Notes: generated by a model not told the origin, from the letters alone. Positions 8,802-18,270 are shown, counted from the stretch's first letter. The stretch: 64,000 nt of DNA from Winogradskyella tangerina (GCF_003260205.1 NZ_QERF01000004.1:1-64000); one strand, 5' to 3'. Made by a program: numbers and translations.

Positions 8802-10574
8802 ATGGCGAAAGAACAAAAAAAGAAAATATTTGATGTAACGCTTTTTAAGCGATTGCTAGATTATATCAAACCCTATAGGTCAATTTTTGCAATTTCCCTT
8901 ATCTGTGTGGTTGGACTTGCAGTTTTTGGAGCGTTACGTCCCTATGTTCTTAAGGATGCTATAGACGTTAAAATTGCCAATAAAGAATTTGGTGGCTTCG
9001 TCTTATATATAGGAATAATGATGGGATTATTGCTATTAGAAGTAGTATCGCAACTCCTATTTATATATTACGCCAGTTGGCTTGGGCAATCCGTTGTAAA
9101 GGACATAAGGGTTAAACTTTTTAAGCATATTTTGAAGTTTAAAATGACTTATTTCGATAAGTCTTCTGTTGGTGTGCTCATCACACGAGCTGTGACCGAT
9201 ATGGAACGAATTGCCGATATTTTTGGGCAAGGTCTTTTTATGATCTTTAGTGATATCTTGAAAATGTTAGTGGTCGCAGTATTCATGGCATTTATCAATT
9301 TGAAATTGAGTTTGATTGTATTTGCAACCATGCCAATCATTGTGGTAGCTACTAAAATCTTCCAGAAATACATGAAGCGCGCTTTTGAAGATGTAAGAAC
9401 AGAAGTATCTAATCTAAATTCATTTGTTCAGGAACGTGTAACTGGCATGAAAATTTTACAACTTTTTACACGCGAAGCAACCGAATACAAAAAATTTAAA
9501 GCCATAAATGAGCGCCATAAAAAAGGTTGGTTAAAAACGGTATGGTATAACTCTATTTTCTTTCCAGTGGCTGAATTTGTATCGTCCTTAACGATGGCGA
9601 TGGTACTTCTAGCTGGTGGTTTTGATGCAGTTTCAACCAATCCTGGTACAACTTTGGGGCATCTCATTTCGTTCACCATGTTTATTCCGATGTTATTTAG
9701 GCCCTTATATCAGATTGCGAATAAATTCAACACCCTTCAAATGGGAATGGTGGCTGCAGATCGTGTATTTAAAGTTTTGGATACCGATTCTAATATCGAT
9801 GATAATGGTACCATTGAAGCCAATCATTTTAAAGGCGATATAAGTTTTGAGAATGTGAGGTTTTCATATGTTAAGGATGAAGAAGTACTGAAGGGAATTT
9901 CCTTTAATGTTGAAGCAGGTGAGACTGTAGCAATCGTTGGGGCTACTGGTGCAGGAAAGTCTACCATTATCAATCTCCTAAATCGTTTCTATGATATAGA
10001 TTCTGGTCATATTAAAATTGATGGTACAGATATAAAAGAAATGACGTTGAGTTCATTACGAAATCAGATTGCCGTTGTACTTCAAGACGTATTCCTTTTC
10101 GCTGATACCATTTTGAATAATATCACTTTAAATAACGAATATATTACTGAGGAAGACGTTATTACGGCTGCTAAGGCAATTGGTATTCATGATTTTATAT
10201 CTACACTTCCAGGAGGTTATCATTATAACGTAAAAGAGCGAGGTGTGATGCTTTCTTCTGGTCAGCGCCAGTTAATTTCATTCTTAAGGGCTTATGTTAC
10301 CAACCCTAGTATTTTGATATTGGACGAGGCTACATCTTCAGTAGATTCGTATTCAGAACAATTGATTCAGGATGCAACTGATACCATTACTAAGGGTAGG
10401 ACTTCAATTGTGATCGCACACCGATTGGCAACAATCCAGCAAGCTGACAAGATAATAGTTATGGATGCTGGGCAAATAGTAGAAATGGGAACACACAAAT
10501 CTCTTCTTAAGAAGAAAGACGGTTACTACAAAAATTTATACGAGGTTCAGTTCCTTAAAGCTGAGGCGGTTTAA
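8802..10574 (+). CDS. ABC exporter, fused membrane and ATPase domains (MsbA/LmrA-like)
   Basis: 590 aa half-transporter. Six membrane spans occupy residues about 25-320 and the nucleotide-binding domain about 340-580. Walker A is GATGAGKST at 380-388, the signature is LSSGQ at 484-488, Walker B ends in D508-E509 and the H-loop reads IAHRL. It works as a homo- or heterodimer that exports lipids, peptides or drugs; the substrate is not deducible. It follows truA by 34 bases on the same strand. Its stop overlaps the stop of the convergent DUF3667 gene in the tetranucleotide TTAA (10571-10574). Confidence 0.92.
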   Translation: MAKEQKKKIFDVTLFKRLLDYIKPYRSIFAISLICVVGLAVFGALRPYVLKDAIDVKIANKEFGGFVLYIGIMMGLLLLEVVSQLLFIYYASWLGQSVVKDIRVKLFKHILKFKMTYFDKSSVGVLITRAVTDMERIADIFGQGLFMIFSDILKMLVVAVFMAFINLKLSLIVFATMPIIVVATKIFQKYMKRAFEDVRTEVSNLNSFVQERVTGMKILQLFTREATEYKKFKAINERHKKGWLKTVWYNSIFFPVAEFVSSLTMAMVLLAGGFDAVSTNPGTTLGHLISFTMFIPMLFRPLYQIANKFNTLQMGMVAADRVFKVLDTDSNIDDNGTIEANHFKGDISFENVRFSYVKDEEVLKGISFNVEAGETVAIVGATGAGKSTIINLLNRFYDIDSGHIKIDGTDIKEMTLSSLRNQIAVVLQDVFLFADTILNNITLNNEYITEEDVITAAKAIGIHDFISTLPGGYHYNVKERGVMLSSGQRQLISFLRAYVTNPSILILDEATSSVDSYSEQLIQDATDTITKGRTSIVIAHRLATIQQADKIIVMDAGQIVEMGTHKSLLKKKDGYYKNLYEVQFLKAEAV

Positions 10575-11371
10575 AAATTCATGGCTTGTTGCGCTGCTCT
10601 TTGCGCTTCAACCATTTTCTGGAGATCACCATTGAAATACATCACAACCAGCAAGGCAATAGTTAGAATTACGAAGAACACAAATAGCACTGCACCAAAA
10701 AGTATTGTTCTTAATATTATTTCTGAAAGGCTTAATTGATAAATTCGCTTTAAACAATAAGCAGTATACAAGATCATCAACGGAAGTGTTAACATACCGA
10801 CGATGCTGCTCGAAAGGCCAACTACACCCAATAACACAATAATAATGGCACTTATAATTGAGATCTGTGACTGTATGTACAAAAATACCACTAAGAGTTC
10901 TGTATAGTTGAATTGCTTTTTGCCAATGAAGACTATTTTAGCCATTAGAGCATACAATGGCACATAAAGCATTGAAATGATGGATTGATACTCTTGAATG
11001 AAAGCCATCTGTTTCCGCTGCATTTCTTGCTGACCTTCGGCCGCTAGACTAGCAAAATCGAACATTTCAGGGAAGTATTTATTGACAATGATGATATAAA
11101 TTCCTGTTAGTGTTAATGCCAACCCAAATAAACTCACCGGGTTGACATATTTTTTTCGAACACCATTGATATAACTAACGATAACATCTTCAGGCTCCTT
11201 GAAAAGCTGAATGATCGTTCGTAATAACTTGTTATCGTAATTAAAGAACGTTTCACTTAAGTGTTCAAATAGATTTCTGAAAGTGAGTCGTCTACGTATT
11301 ACTCTTCCACCACAGTTGCTGCAATAATCGTCGTGTTCCTTTAATTCGGTATGGCAGTTTTTACAGTTCAT
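10571..11371 (-). CDS. DUF3667 zinc-ribbon membrane protein (copy 2)
   Basis: 266 aa. An N-terminal zinc ribbon (CKNC...CSNC, residues 3-20) is followed by the family motif with KLLRTIIQLFKEPEDVI and about five membrane spans in residues 85-255. It is a clear paralogue of the next gene upstream and is separated from it by 4 bases. The family is found in Bacteroidota with no known function; zinc ribbons on membrane proteins often act in protein or nucleic-acid contacts. Being third in the cdaA operon, it may act in c-di-AMP or envelope homeostasis, which is inference. Confidence 0.82.
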   Translation of the reverse strand: MNCKNCHTELKEHDDYCSNCGGRVIRRRLTFRNLFEHLSETFFNYDNKLLRTIIQLFKEPEDVIVSYINGVRKKYVNPVSLFGLALTLTGIYIIIVNKYFPEMFDFASLAAEGQQEMQRKQMAFIQEYQSIISMLYVPLYALMAKIVFIGKKQFNYTELLVVFLYIQSQISIISAIIIVLLGVVGLSSSIVGMLTLPLMILYTAYCLKRIYQLSLSEIILRTILFGAVLFVFFVILTIALLVVMYFNGDLQKMVEAQRAAQQAMNF

Positions 11372-11375
11372 TTAT

Positions 11376-12158
11376 TTATTGTAATCGCATTAAGAAAGGA
11401 ATTAAAGTAATGATAATCATCACTACAAAATAGAATATACCATAGATCACTACGATTAACATCCATTTCGCGAAGGCATCCCAAAATCCATCATTAAAAA
11501 CACGTTTTAACACAAAGCCTAAGTATATGAATGTGGGTAGTGTAATCACTAAAGATACTATGAAAAAATTCAAATTAAACAACATGAAAACGATACTTAG
11601 AATCGCGGTAACAATGATCACTTGAGAAGAATAGTAAATATTTAGAACAATATGCTCCGTGAAGTTAAGTCGCCTATCGCCAATTATGTAGTAGGTTAAC
11701 CATGTGGACAGCACCGAAATAGGTAAAGTGGCTATGTAGACGAACCCTTGATATTGCATATAATCTGCTAAACTAAAACTGCTAAACGGATTATTTTCAT
11801 TACCAGGAGCATTCTGAAGTGTATTCATCATTTCATTGCTGAGTTCAAGTTGTTCCTTAAAGAAAGTTAACATCAAAAAAGCTTGAAAACCAGCAAGGGT
11901 TAAGGAAACAGCAAAATACTGAAGCACGTCAATATACTTTCGTCTCGTGCCATTAATATAGCCTCCAATGACATCTTCTGGTTTTACACATAAGGCTACG
12001 AATGTTCGTAGCAATTTATTATCTATAGATAAAAATTGTTCGTTAACCTGATGTATAAGAACCTTAGGCTCCAATCGATTGCGTATAACTTTTGCACCGC
12101 AATTATCACAGTAATTCTGGTTTTCAGATAGTGGATGATTACAGTTCTTACAATGCAT
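11376..12158 (-). CDS. DUF3667 zinc-ribbon membrane protein (copy 1)
   Basis: 260 aa. Zinc ribbon CKNC...CDNC at residues 3-20, then NKLLRTFVALCVKPEDVIGGYINGTRRKY-like family block, then about five hydrophobic spans. The ATG overlaps the cdaA stop in the sequence TAATG, so translation is probably coupled to cdaA. It is a tandem paralogue of the downstream gene: the block KLLRT...PEDVI..YING.RKKY is shared while the membrane parts have diverged. Function unknown. Confidence 0.82.
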   Translation of the reverse strand: MHCKNCNHPLSENQNYCDNCGAKVIRNRLEPKVLIHQVNEQFLSIDNKLLRTFVALCVKPEDVIGGYINGTRRKYIDVLQYFAVSLTLAGFQAFLMLTFFKEQLELSNEMMNTLQNAPGNENNPFSSFSLADYMQYQGFVYIATLPISVLSTWLTYYIIGDRRLNFTEHIVLNIYYSSQVIIVTAILSIVFMLFNLNFFIVSLVITLPTFIYLGFVLKRVFNDGFWDAFAKWMLIVVIYGIFYFVVMIIITLIPFLMRLQ

Positions 12159-12940
12159 TAGGTTAGATCGTCTTTTATTTTTTTAGTAAGATCGTCGGTA
12201 TCCTTAAACATTACAAACTCGCCATTTTTGAGATAAGAAATTTGACCGGTTTCTTCGCTAACTACGATAGCGATGGCGTCTGTTTTTTCGGTAATACCTA
12301 CTGCTGCTCTGTGTCGCAGACCAAAGCGCTCAGGAATATTCTTTTCATTATTTACAGGAAGAATAACCCGAGTGGCTTTCACAATATTATTATCAATAAT
12401 AATGGCACCATCATGCAATGGACTATTCTTAAAAAAAATGCTTTCAATTATTGGTTGAGATACTAGTATATTCATAGCATCACCTGTATTGATTAAAAAA
12501 TCGAGGTTATTATTGCGCTCAATCACGATTAAAGCACCAGTATTTGAAGCTCCCATTTTTGTACACGCTTTAATGATGGCATCGACATCTGTGGTTGCTT
12601 GGTCGTCGTTTTTAAGGAATTTGAAATTTTTAAAAATGCCTTTTTTCCCACCAATATTTGTCGAGCCTACTAGTAGAAGAAATTTCCGTATCTCAGGCTG
12701 AAAGACGACAATTAAGGCTATAATTCCCACCTTCATAAAACCATCAAAAATGCTGTAAAGCATTTGCATTTGAAGATAATCGGTAAGGCGCCATGCAAAA
12801 TAAATAATGAGAATCCCAATAAAGATATTGATAGCAACAGTACCTCTTACAAGCTTGTAAATGTAATACAGAAGAATAGCGACGAGGAATACATCAACAA
12901 AATCGATAAATCTAAAATCCCAAAGTTGTAAATCGTCCAA
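12158..12940 (-). CDS. cdaA: Diadenylate cyclase (c-di-AMP synthase), CdaA type
   Basis: 260 aa. Three N-terminal membrane helices (about 15-35, 37-55 and 68-85) precede the DAC domain. The catalytic motifs DGA (177-179) and RHR (209-211) are intact, so it should convert two ATP to cyclic di-AMP at the inner membrane face. c-di-AMP controls osmotic and potassium homeostasis and cell-wall physiology in other bacteria. It is followed by the two DUF3667 genes and lies downstream of folP and a lipoprotein gene on the same strand; a folP-cdaA neighbourhood is common in this phylum. Confidence 0.94.
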   Translation of the reverse strand: MDDLQLWDFRFIDFVDVFLVAILLYYIYKLVRGTVAINIFIGILIIYFAWRLTDYLQMQMLYSIFDGFMKVGIIALIVVFQPEIRKFLLLVGSTNIGGKKGIFKNFKFLKNDDQATTDVDAIIKACTKMGASNTGALIVIERNNNLDFLINTGDAMNILVSQPIIESIFFKNSPLHDGAIIIDNNIVKATRVILPVNNEKNIPERFGLRHRAAVGITEKTDAIAIVVSEETGQISYLKNGEFVMFKDTDDLTKKIKDDLT

Positions 12941-12973
12941 GGTTAGCGCTTTTTGCTAATTTAAGAATTTAAG

Positions 12974-13663
12974 TTAAAAAATGATTTCATCTTTACTAAA
13001 TTCAACTTCTGGACCGAAGAATTTGTTAAGGTCATTTTTTAAACCAATATATTTTTGAAAGTTATATCTTCGAGTAAAAACTAATTGAATTAGGATATTC
13101 TTTCTTTTAAATTGATCTAGATATTTATTTGTGAATAATGAGTCAATTTTAATAACATCTTCTTTAAATTGACTGCTTTTAGAATCTTGCCATAGAGCGA
13201 CATAATCTTCAGAAATAAAATGTACTAAAACTGGCTTAATTTTATTATCTGATAAATCATACTTTTCTGCAAAACTTAAATCGGTTAAGTAATTCACCTC
13301 CGTAAACTCCAAAAACCCCAAATTCCCAATACTTGTATCATTACAGGTAAAGTAGTTTTTGGCATTTTCATTGGTGTGCATGGATTTTTTCTTGCGTTTA
13401 TCCAACAGATATTGAATATGTGGTATGGCCTGTCTCAGTGTAAGACGCTTATCCACATTCACTGCCCAATTGGTAGTACTAATAAGGTTTTTACGGTTGA
13501 AAAGTGTAGAATCGGGTTGGGATTCATCGTAAAAAATGTAGGCAGGTGAAACATCTAGAAGTTCAGTGATTTCTGCATTTTCAATTTCAGGAAGTTGCAA
13601 TACGCGTTCGTTGTTACAATTCAATAACAATAGAAGTAGGAGCAGGGAAGGGATTTTTCTCAT
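12974..13663 (-). CDS. Putative lipoprotein of unknown function
   Basis: 229 aa. A hydrophobic leader of eight consecutive Leu ends in a lipobox-like LLNC. The body contains FYDESQPDSTLF, CNDTSIGNLGFLEFTEVNYLTDL and a C-terminal FTRRYNFQKYIGLKNDLNKFFGPE. I recognise no domain. Its ATG directly abuts the folP stop (no intervening base), so it is almost certainly translated from the folP mRNA. Position between folP and cdaA suggests a conserved operon slot, but no function follows from that. Confidence 0.7.
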   Translation of the reverse strand: MRKIPSLLLLLLLLNCNNERVLQLPEIENAEITELLDVSPAYIFYDESQPDSTLFNRKNLISTTNWAVNVDKRLTLRQAIPHIQYLLDKRKKKSMHTNENAKNYFTCNDTSIGNLGFLEFTEVNYLTDLSFAEKYDLSDNKIKPVLVHFISEDYVALWQDSKSSQFKEDVIKIDSLFTNKYLDQFKRKNILIQLVFTRRYNFQKYIGLKNDLNKFFGPEVEFSKDEIIF

Positions 13664-14491
13664 CTAGTTGGCATGTAATTTATTAAACAAAGTCACGCAT
13701 TCCACAGCCTCTTTCACATCGTGAACTCTTAAAATATTTGCACCTTTTTGAAGGGCTACCATATGGAGCGCCGTAGTGCCATTCAAAGCATTTTTAGAGT
13801 CAGTATTCAAAGTTTTATAGATCATAGATTTTCTTGATAAGCCTGCCAAAATGGGCTTATCAGCCATTTGAAGTAATTCCATTTTGTTTAATAGCTCATA
13901 ATTTTGTTCAAGGGTTTTAGCAAAGCCAAATCCAGGATCGATAATAATATCATTGACCTTCGCTTCGTGGGCTTTTGAGATACGTTGAGCAAAATAAGAG
14001 TTAAGGTCTTTTACGATGTCATCATATTGGGTTTGTTGTTGCATCGTTTTCGGATTACCACGCATATGCATCATAATATAGGGCACACCCATTTGTCCGA
14101 CCGTACTGATCATGTTATCATCAAGTTGACCACCAGAAATATCATTGATCAGTGCTGCACCTGCGGATATACTTTTTTTGGCGACCTCACTTCTAAAGGT
14201 ATCAACAGAAATTAAGGTTTCTGGAAAGTGTTTCAGAATTAATTCGATTACAGGTATAACACGTCTAAGCTCCTCGTCTTCACTAACAAAATCAGCCCCA
14301 GGTCTAGAACTATATCCGCCAATATCAATAAAAGTAGCGCCTTCAGAAAGCATGGTTTCAACCTGTTTCAGAATTGAAGATTCGTCTTTGTATTGTCCGC
14401 CATCATGGAAAGAATCTGGTGTAACATTAAGAATACCCATCACTTTAGGCGATGACAGATCAATCAATTGGCCTTTGCAATTTATGGTCAT
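13664..14491 (-). CDS. folP: Dihydropteroate synthase
   Basis: 275 aa. The family signatures GILNVTPDSFHDGG (19-32) and FIDIGGYSSRPG are present, followed by a TIM-barrel with DPGFGFAKT and the terminal RVHDV motif. It joins p-aminobenzoate to dihydropterin pyrophosphate in folate synthesis in the cytosol. First gene of the minus-strand cluster folP, lipoprotein, cdaA, DUF3667 x2, and divergent from the DUF1599 gene 96 bases away. Confidence 0.96.
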   Translation of the reverse strand: MTINCKGQLIDLSSPKVMGILNVTPDSFHDGGQYKDESSILKQVETMLSEGATFIDIGGYSSRPGADFVSEDEELRRVIPVIELILKHFPETLISVDTFRSEVAKKSISAGAALINDISGGQLDDNMISTVGQMGVPYIMMHMRGNPKTMQQQTQYDDIVKDLNSYFAQRISKAHEAKVNDIIIDPGFGFAKTLEQNYELLNKMELLQMADKPILAGLSRKSMIYKTLNTDSKNALNGTTALHMVALQKGANILRVHDVKEAVECVTLFNKLHAN

Positions 14492-14587
14492 AAAACTTAT
14501 TAAAAAGGGCTGCTAAAAACTTTAAACCCCAAACTTTGAACTTCTAACTTATTTATGCGAAATTTACGCAAAATATAATAGTTTTAA

Positions 14588-15130
14588 ATGCAAGATACCT
14601 CAAAACAATACGATGCCGTAATTGCAAAATGCAGAGCACTTTTTGTAAATAAAATGAGCGATTATGGCAGTGCCTGGCGCATATTACGTTTACCATCTTT
14701 AACTGATCAGATTTTTATTAAGGCGCAGCGCATTAGAAGCTTGCAGCAAAATTCAGTTAGAAAAGTCGATGAAGGTGAAGTTAGTGAGTTTATTGGTATC
14801 ATAAACTATTGCGTAATGGCGCTTATTCAGTTAGAAAAAGGCGTTGTAGAACAGCCAGATCTTAATACTGACGAGGCTACAGAACTTTATGATGAAAAAG
14901 TTTCGGTGACCAAACAACTAATGCTAGATAAGAATCACGATTACGGCGAAGCTTGGCGCGATATGCGTGTGAGTTCCTTAACAGATTTAATTTTACAGAA
15001 ATTACTTCGCGTAAAGCAGATTGAAGACAATGCCGGAAAAACCATCGTGAGCGAAGGCATTGATGCCAACTATCAGGATATGATTAATTATGCTGTTTTT
15101 GCAATGATCCATTTAAACGAAGCGGAATAA
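14588..15130 (+). CDS. DUF1599 protein with two tandem copies of the domain
   Basis: 180 aa made of an internal duplication. Copy 1 (residues about 8-85) has MSDYGSAWRILRLPSLTDQIFIKAQRI and INYCVMALIQLEKG. Copy 2 (about 100-180) has NHDYGEAWRDMRVSSLTDLILQKLLRV and INYAVFAMIHLNEAE. Both keep the DYG-AWR and SLTD cores. The family is typical of Bacteroidota and lies here between folP and a DoxX-like gene; a link to nucleotide modification has been proposed for the domain, but its role here is not known. Confidence 0.85.
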   Translation: MQDTSKQYDAVIAKCRALFVNKMSDYGSAWRILRLPSLTDQIFIKAQRIRSLQQNSVRKVDEGEVSEFIGIINYCVMALIQLEKGVVEQPDLNTDEATELYDEKVSVTKQLMLDKNHDYGEAWRDMRVSSLTDLILQKLLRVKQIEDNAGKTIVSEGIDANYQDMINYAVFAMIHLNEAE

Positions 15131-15138
15131 TTTATAAT

Positions 15139-16233
15139 ATGAAGTATTTAATACAGATAAGTAGAATTTTTGTAGGTGTTTTATTTATTATTTCAGGATT
15201 TATAAAACTGAATGATCCACTTGGCTTTTCCTACAAATTACAAGAGTATTTTGGCGCAGATGTTTTAAACATGGAATATCTCATTCCATATGCCTTACTA
15301 ATATCCGTTTTTGTAGTAGTGTTTGAAGTGATCTTGGGTGTTTTCCTCTTAATAGGTTACAAACCAAAATTTACAGTCTACAGCCTATTAGCAATGATTG
15401 TATTCTTCACCTTTCTAACATTTTATTCTGCGTATTTCGATAAAGTAAAGGATTGTGGTTGTTTTGGTGATGCTTTGAAGCTAACGCCATGGGAAAGTTT
15501 TACTAAGGATGTTATTCTCTTAGTCTTGATTTTAATTTTAGTTTATGGTCTTAAACACATCAAGCCAATCTTTTCAAAATTACCGACTACTGTCATAGCT
15601 TTGATGAGTTTTATACTTTCACTTTGGTTTGGTTATCATGTTCTTATGCACTTACCTTCTATTGATTTTAGAGCTTATGCCATTGGTAAAAATATTCAGG
15701 AGCAAAGATTAATACCTGAAGATGCTGCTAAACCCATACTAGAGTATACCTGGACTTTCAATGTGAATGGCGAAGAACAAGAATTTGTAACTAATGGAAG
15801 CTACCCAACTGTTGATGGTGAGTACGTAGGTGTTGAGACTAAAACTATTGATGAAGGCTATATTCCACCAATTCAGGATTTTTCAATCGAATCTGATGAC
15901 GAAGACCTTACAAACTTCTTTTTAGAAAAGGAGAAGTTGGTCATTATCACGATGTATAACATCACTACTTCAGAAGCGGATGGTGTTTCAAAATTGAAAG
16001 ATTTCTCAGATGAGGCCATTAAAAAGGGCTACACCGTCATTGGTTTAACCTCTTCCGGAAATGAGGCTAGAGAAAAAGTGACACAAGATCATCGATTGAA
16101 TTTCGATTTTTATCTGTGTGATGAAAAAGTGATTAAAACAATGGTGCGTGCAAATCCTGGTGTTATAATATTAGACAAAGGAACCGTACTTAACAAAGCC
16201 CATTGGAATGATTTTGAAGATATAGAACTGTGA
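15139..16233 (+). CDS. DoxX/MauE-like membrane protein (BT_3928 type)
   Basis: 364 aa. The first four spans (about 5-25, 47-72, 80-100 and 122-140) form a DoxX/MauE-like unit, with DCGCFGDALKLTPWESF in a loop (vicinal-type Cys pair CGC). A fifth span follows at about 150-168. The remaining soluble part (about 190-364) includes a thioredoxin-like segment with LVIITMYNI and GYTVIGLTSSG but no CxxC. MauE-like proteins supply reducing power or help disulfide formation. It follows the DUF1599 gene by 8 bases, so the two are one operon. Confidence 0.8.
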   Translation: MKYLIQISRIFVGVLFIISGFIKLNDPLGFSYKLQEYFGADVLNMEYLIPYALLISVFVVVFEVILGVFLLIGYKPKFTVYSLLAMIVFFTFLTFYSAYFDKVKDCGCFGDALKLTPWESFTKDVILLVLILILVYGLKHIKPIFSKLPTTVIALMSFILSLWFGYHVLMHLPSIDFRAYAIGKNIQEQRLIPEDAAKPILEYTWTFNVNGEEQEFVTNGSYPTVDGEYVGVETKTIDEGYIPPIQDFSIESDDEDLTNFFLEKEKLVIITMYNITTSEADGVSKLKDFSDEAIKKGYTVIGLTSSGNEAREKVTQDHRLNFDFYLCDEKVIKTMVRANPGVIILDKGTVLNKAHWNDFEDIEL

Positions 16234-16242
16234 TTTAGTATA

Positions 16243-16310
16243 CAGTCGCAGTGTTCAGTCGCAGTGATCAGTCACAGTGACCAGTCGAAGTGTTCAGTCG
16301 CAGTAAACAG
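16243..16310. repeat. Tandem repeat, 13-bp unit, 5.2 copies
   Basis: The unit CAGTCGCAGTGTT recurs head to tail with one to three changes per copy: 16243-16255, 16256-16268, 16269-16281, 16282-16294, 16295-16307, then a partial CAG. It lies in the intergenic gap between the DoxX-like and permease genes. Confidence 0.9.
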
Positions 16311-16360
16311 ATGGAATTAGTGATTCTGTTTTAATAAAATTAAATACTTAAAACTATCAG

Positions 16361-17437
16361 TTGTTACGTTATTTAATAAATAAACTTTTCTACGCATTTA
16401 TCACCTTATTGGGTGTTGTTACTGTGATTTTTTTCTTGTTTACCATACTTCCTGGTGATCCGGCGAAAATGATGCTCGGTCAAAACCAAACTGCGGAACA
16501 AGTTGAGGTAGTTAAGAAAAAGTATGGATTTGATAAGCCTATTGGAACACAGTATTTATACTATCTCAATGATTTGTCACCTGTTTCATTTCATTCAAAT
16601 CACTTTGGTGATTACACCTTCTTGGCTCCAAATAAATACAATGCGAAAGAACTTATAAGTATCGGCACTACCACAATGGTAATTAAGACACCTTATCTAA
16701 GAGAGTCGTTTACTAAACAAGGTAAAAAGGTTACTGAGGTCATCAGTGAAACTATTCCTAACACCTTTGTTCTTGCAGTTTCAGCAATAATAATCGCAAT
16801 TATTCTTGGACTGATCCTAGGAATTATATCAGCCTTATATAAAGATACATGGCTCGATAAATTGATACAGGTATTAAGTACATTAGGCATGAGTGTGCCG
16901 TCATTTTTCAGTGCAATTTTATTTGCCTGGCTTTTTGGTTTCGTACTTCATGAATTTACCAATTTAGAGATGACCGGAAGTCTTTATGAGCTCGATGATT
17001 TTGGTGAAAAAATGACCATCAAATGGAAAAATCTCATTCTTCCATCAATTGTTTTAGGGATACGACCTTTGGCTGTAGTTATTCAATTAATGCGTAATTC
17101 GCTCTTGGAGGTTATGAGCCAAGATTATATAAGAACGGCTAGAGCGAAGGGCTTGTCTGAATTTCAAGTCATTAAAAATCACGCAGTGAAGAATGCCTTA
17201 AATCCAGTTGTGACCGCAATTTCTGGGTGGTTTGCGTCGATGTTAGCAGGTGCCGTATTTGTAGAATATATCTTCGGTTGGAATGGTCTGGGAAAAGAAA
17301 TTGTAAATGCCTTAAATACTCTAGATCTTCCTGTAATAATGGGAGCCGTATTAGTAATTGCTATTGTCTTTATCACAATCAATATTTTGGTTGATATCAT
17401 TTATGCATGGTTAGATCCACGAGTTAAATTAGCATAG
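16361..17437 (+). CDS. DppB-like ABC transporter permease
   Basis: 358 aa. The N-terminal span and FTILPGDPAKMMLGQNQT are typical of the dipeptide/oligopeptide/nickel permease B family, followed by a BPD_transp_1 domain with the EAA-type loop DYIRTARAKGLSEFQVIKNHA. A longer than usual periplasmic loop (about residues 60-115) separates spans 1 and 2. Start is a TTG at 16361. No partner permease, ATPase or binding protein is encoded nearby, so it must assemble with subunits encoded elsewhere. Substrate probably peptides, by family. Confidence 0.88.
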   Translation: MLRYLINKLFYAFITLLGVVTVIFFLFTILPGDPAKMMLGQNQTAEQVEVVKKKYGFDKPIGTQYLYYLNDLSPVSFHSNHFGDYTFLAPNKYNAKELISIGTTTMVIKTPYLRESFTKQGKKVTEVISETIPNTFVLAVSAIIIAIILGLILGIISALYKDTWLDKLIQVLSTLGMSVPSFFSAILFAWLFGFVLHEFTNLEMTGSLYELDDFGEKMTIKWKNLILPSIVLGIRPLAVVIQLMRNSLLEVMSQDYIRTARAKGLSEFQVIKNHAVKNALNPVVTAISGWFASMLAGAVFVEYIFGWNGLGKEIVNALNTLDLPVIMGAVLVIAIVFITINILVDIIYAWLDPRVKLA

Positions 17438-17520
17438 TTATTTCCTGTTCGGAATTAGTCTCCCTTCTTTATTAAAGTCTTATTTTTGTATTCCAATTAA
17501 AGAACTCAATACATATTATT

Positions 17521-18270
17521 ATGAGAAAACATATCGTTGCAGGAAACTGGAAAATGAATAACGGTCTTATTCAAACGGAAACATTAATTGCTGAATTAAA
17601 AAAGCAGGAGAAAACTTCAGATGCTGAGGTTATGATTGCACCGACATTTACCAATTTGTGGCACGCTTTTCAGTCGACTAAGCAAAGCAGCATTGAGGTC
17701 GTTGCTCAGAATATGCATTTTGCAAAGAATGGGGCTTATACGGGTGAGATAAGTGCAGGAATGCTTAAAAGTATTGGGATTCAGACGGTAATTCTCGGGC
17801 ATAGTGAACGTCGCGCATATTTTAATGAAACAGACGAGTCTCTTGCTCAAAAAGTGGATACAGCTATCGAAAATGATATGCGGGTTATCTTCTGTTTTGG
17901 AGAGGAACTTTCAGACAGGAAAGCTGGAAATGAAGAAGCTGTGGTTGAAAACCAGATCAAAAATGCGCTATTTCATTTAGGTGCAGATGCATTTAAAAAT
18001 ATTGTTTTAGCCTACGAACCTGTTTGGGCCATAGGAACTGGTGAGACTGCAACGCCAGAACAAGCTCAGGATATGCATGCTTTCATTAGAAAAACCCTCG
18101 CTGGGAAATATGGTAATGATGTAGGAGATTCAGTATCGATATTATACGGTGGGAGCGTAAAACCTAATAACGCCAAAGAAATTTTTTCAAAGCCAGATGT
18201 TGATGGAGGTTTAATTGGAGGAGCTTCGCTTAAGGCCGAAGACTTTTTTGCCATAGTGAATGCTTTCTAA
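17521..18270 (+). CDS. tpiA: Triosephosphate isomerase
   Basis: 249 aa TIM barrel. N9/K11 (GNWKMN), catalytic H94 (GHSERR) and catalytic E166 (AYEPVWAIGTG) are all present, as is the phosphate-binding YGGSV loop. It interconverts dihydroxyacetone phosphate and glyceraldehyde 3-phosphate. A -7-like TATTTTTG at 17481-17488 lies 32 bases before the ATG. prmA begins at the very next base after the stop. Confidence 0.98.
   Translation: MRKHIVAGNWKMNNGLIQTETLIAELKKQEKTSDAEVMIAPTFTNLWHAFQSTKQSSIEVVAQNMHFAKNGAYTGEISAGMLKSIGIQTVILGHSERRAYFNETDESLAQKVDTAIENDMRVIFCFGEELSDRKAGNEEAVVENQIKNALFHLGADAFKNIVLAYEPVWAIGTGETATPEQAQDMHAFIRKTLAGKYGNDVGDSVSILYGGSVKPNNAKEIFSKPDVDGGLIGGASLKAEDFFAIVNAF

Noticed and set aside
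16243-16310. CRISPR array
   Set aside because: Units of 13 bases are head to tail with no spacers.
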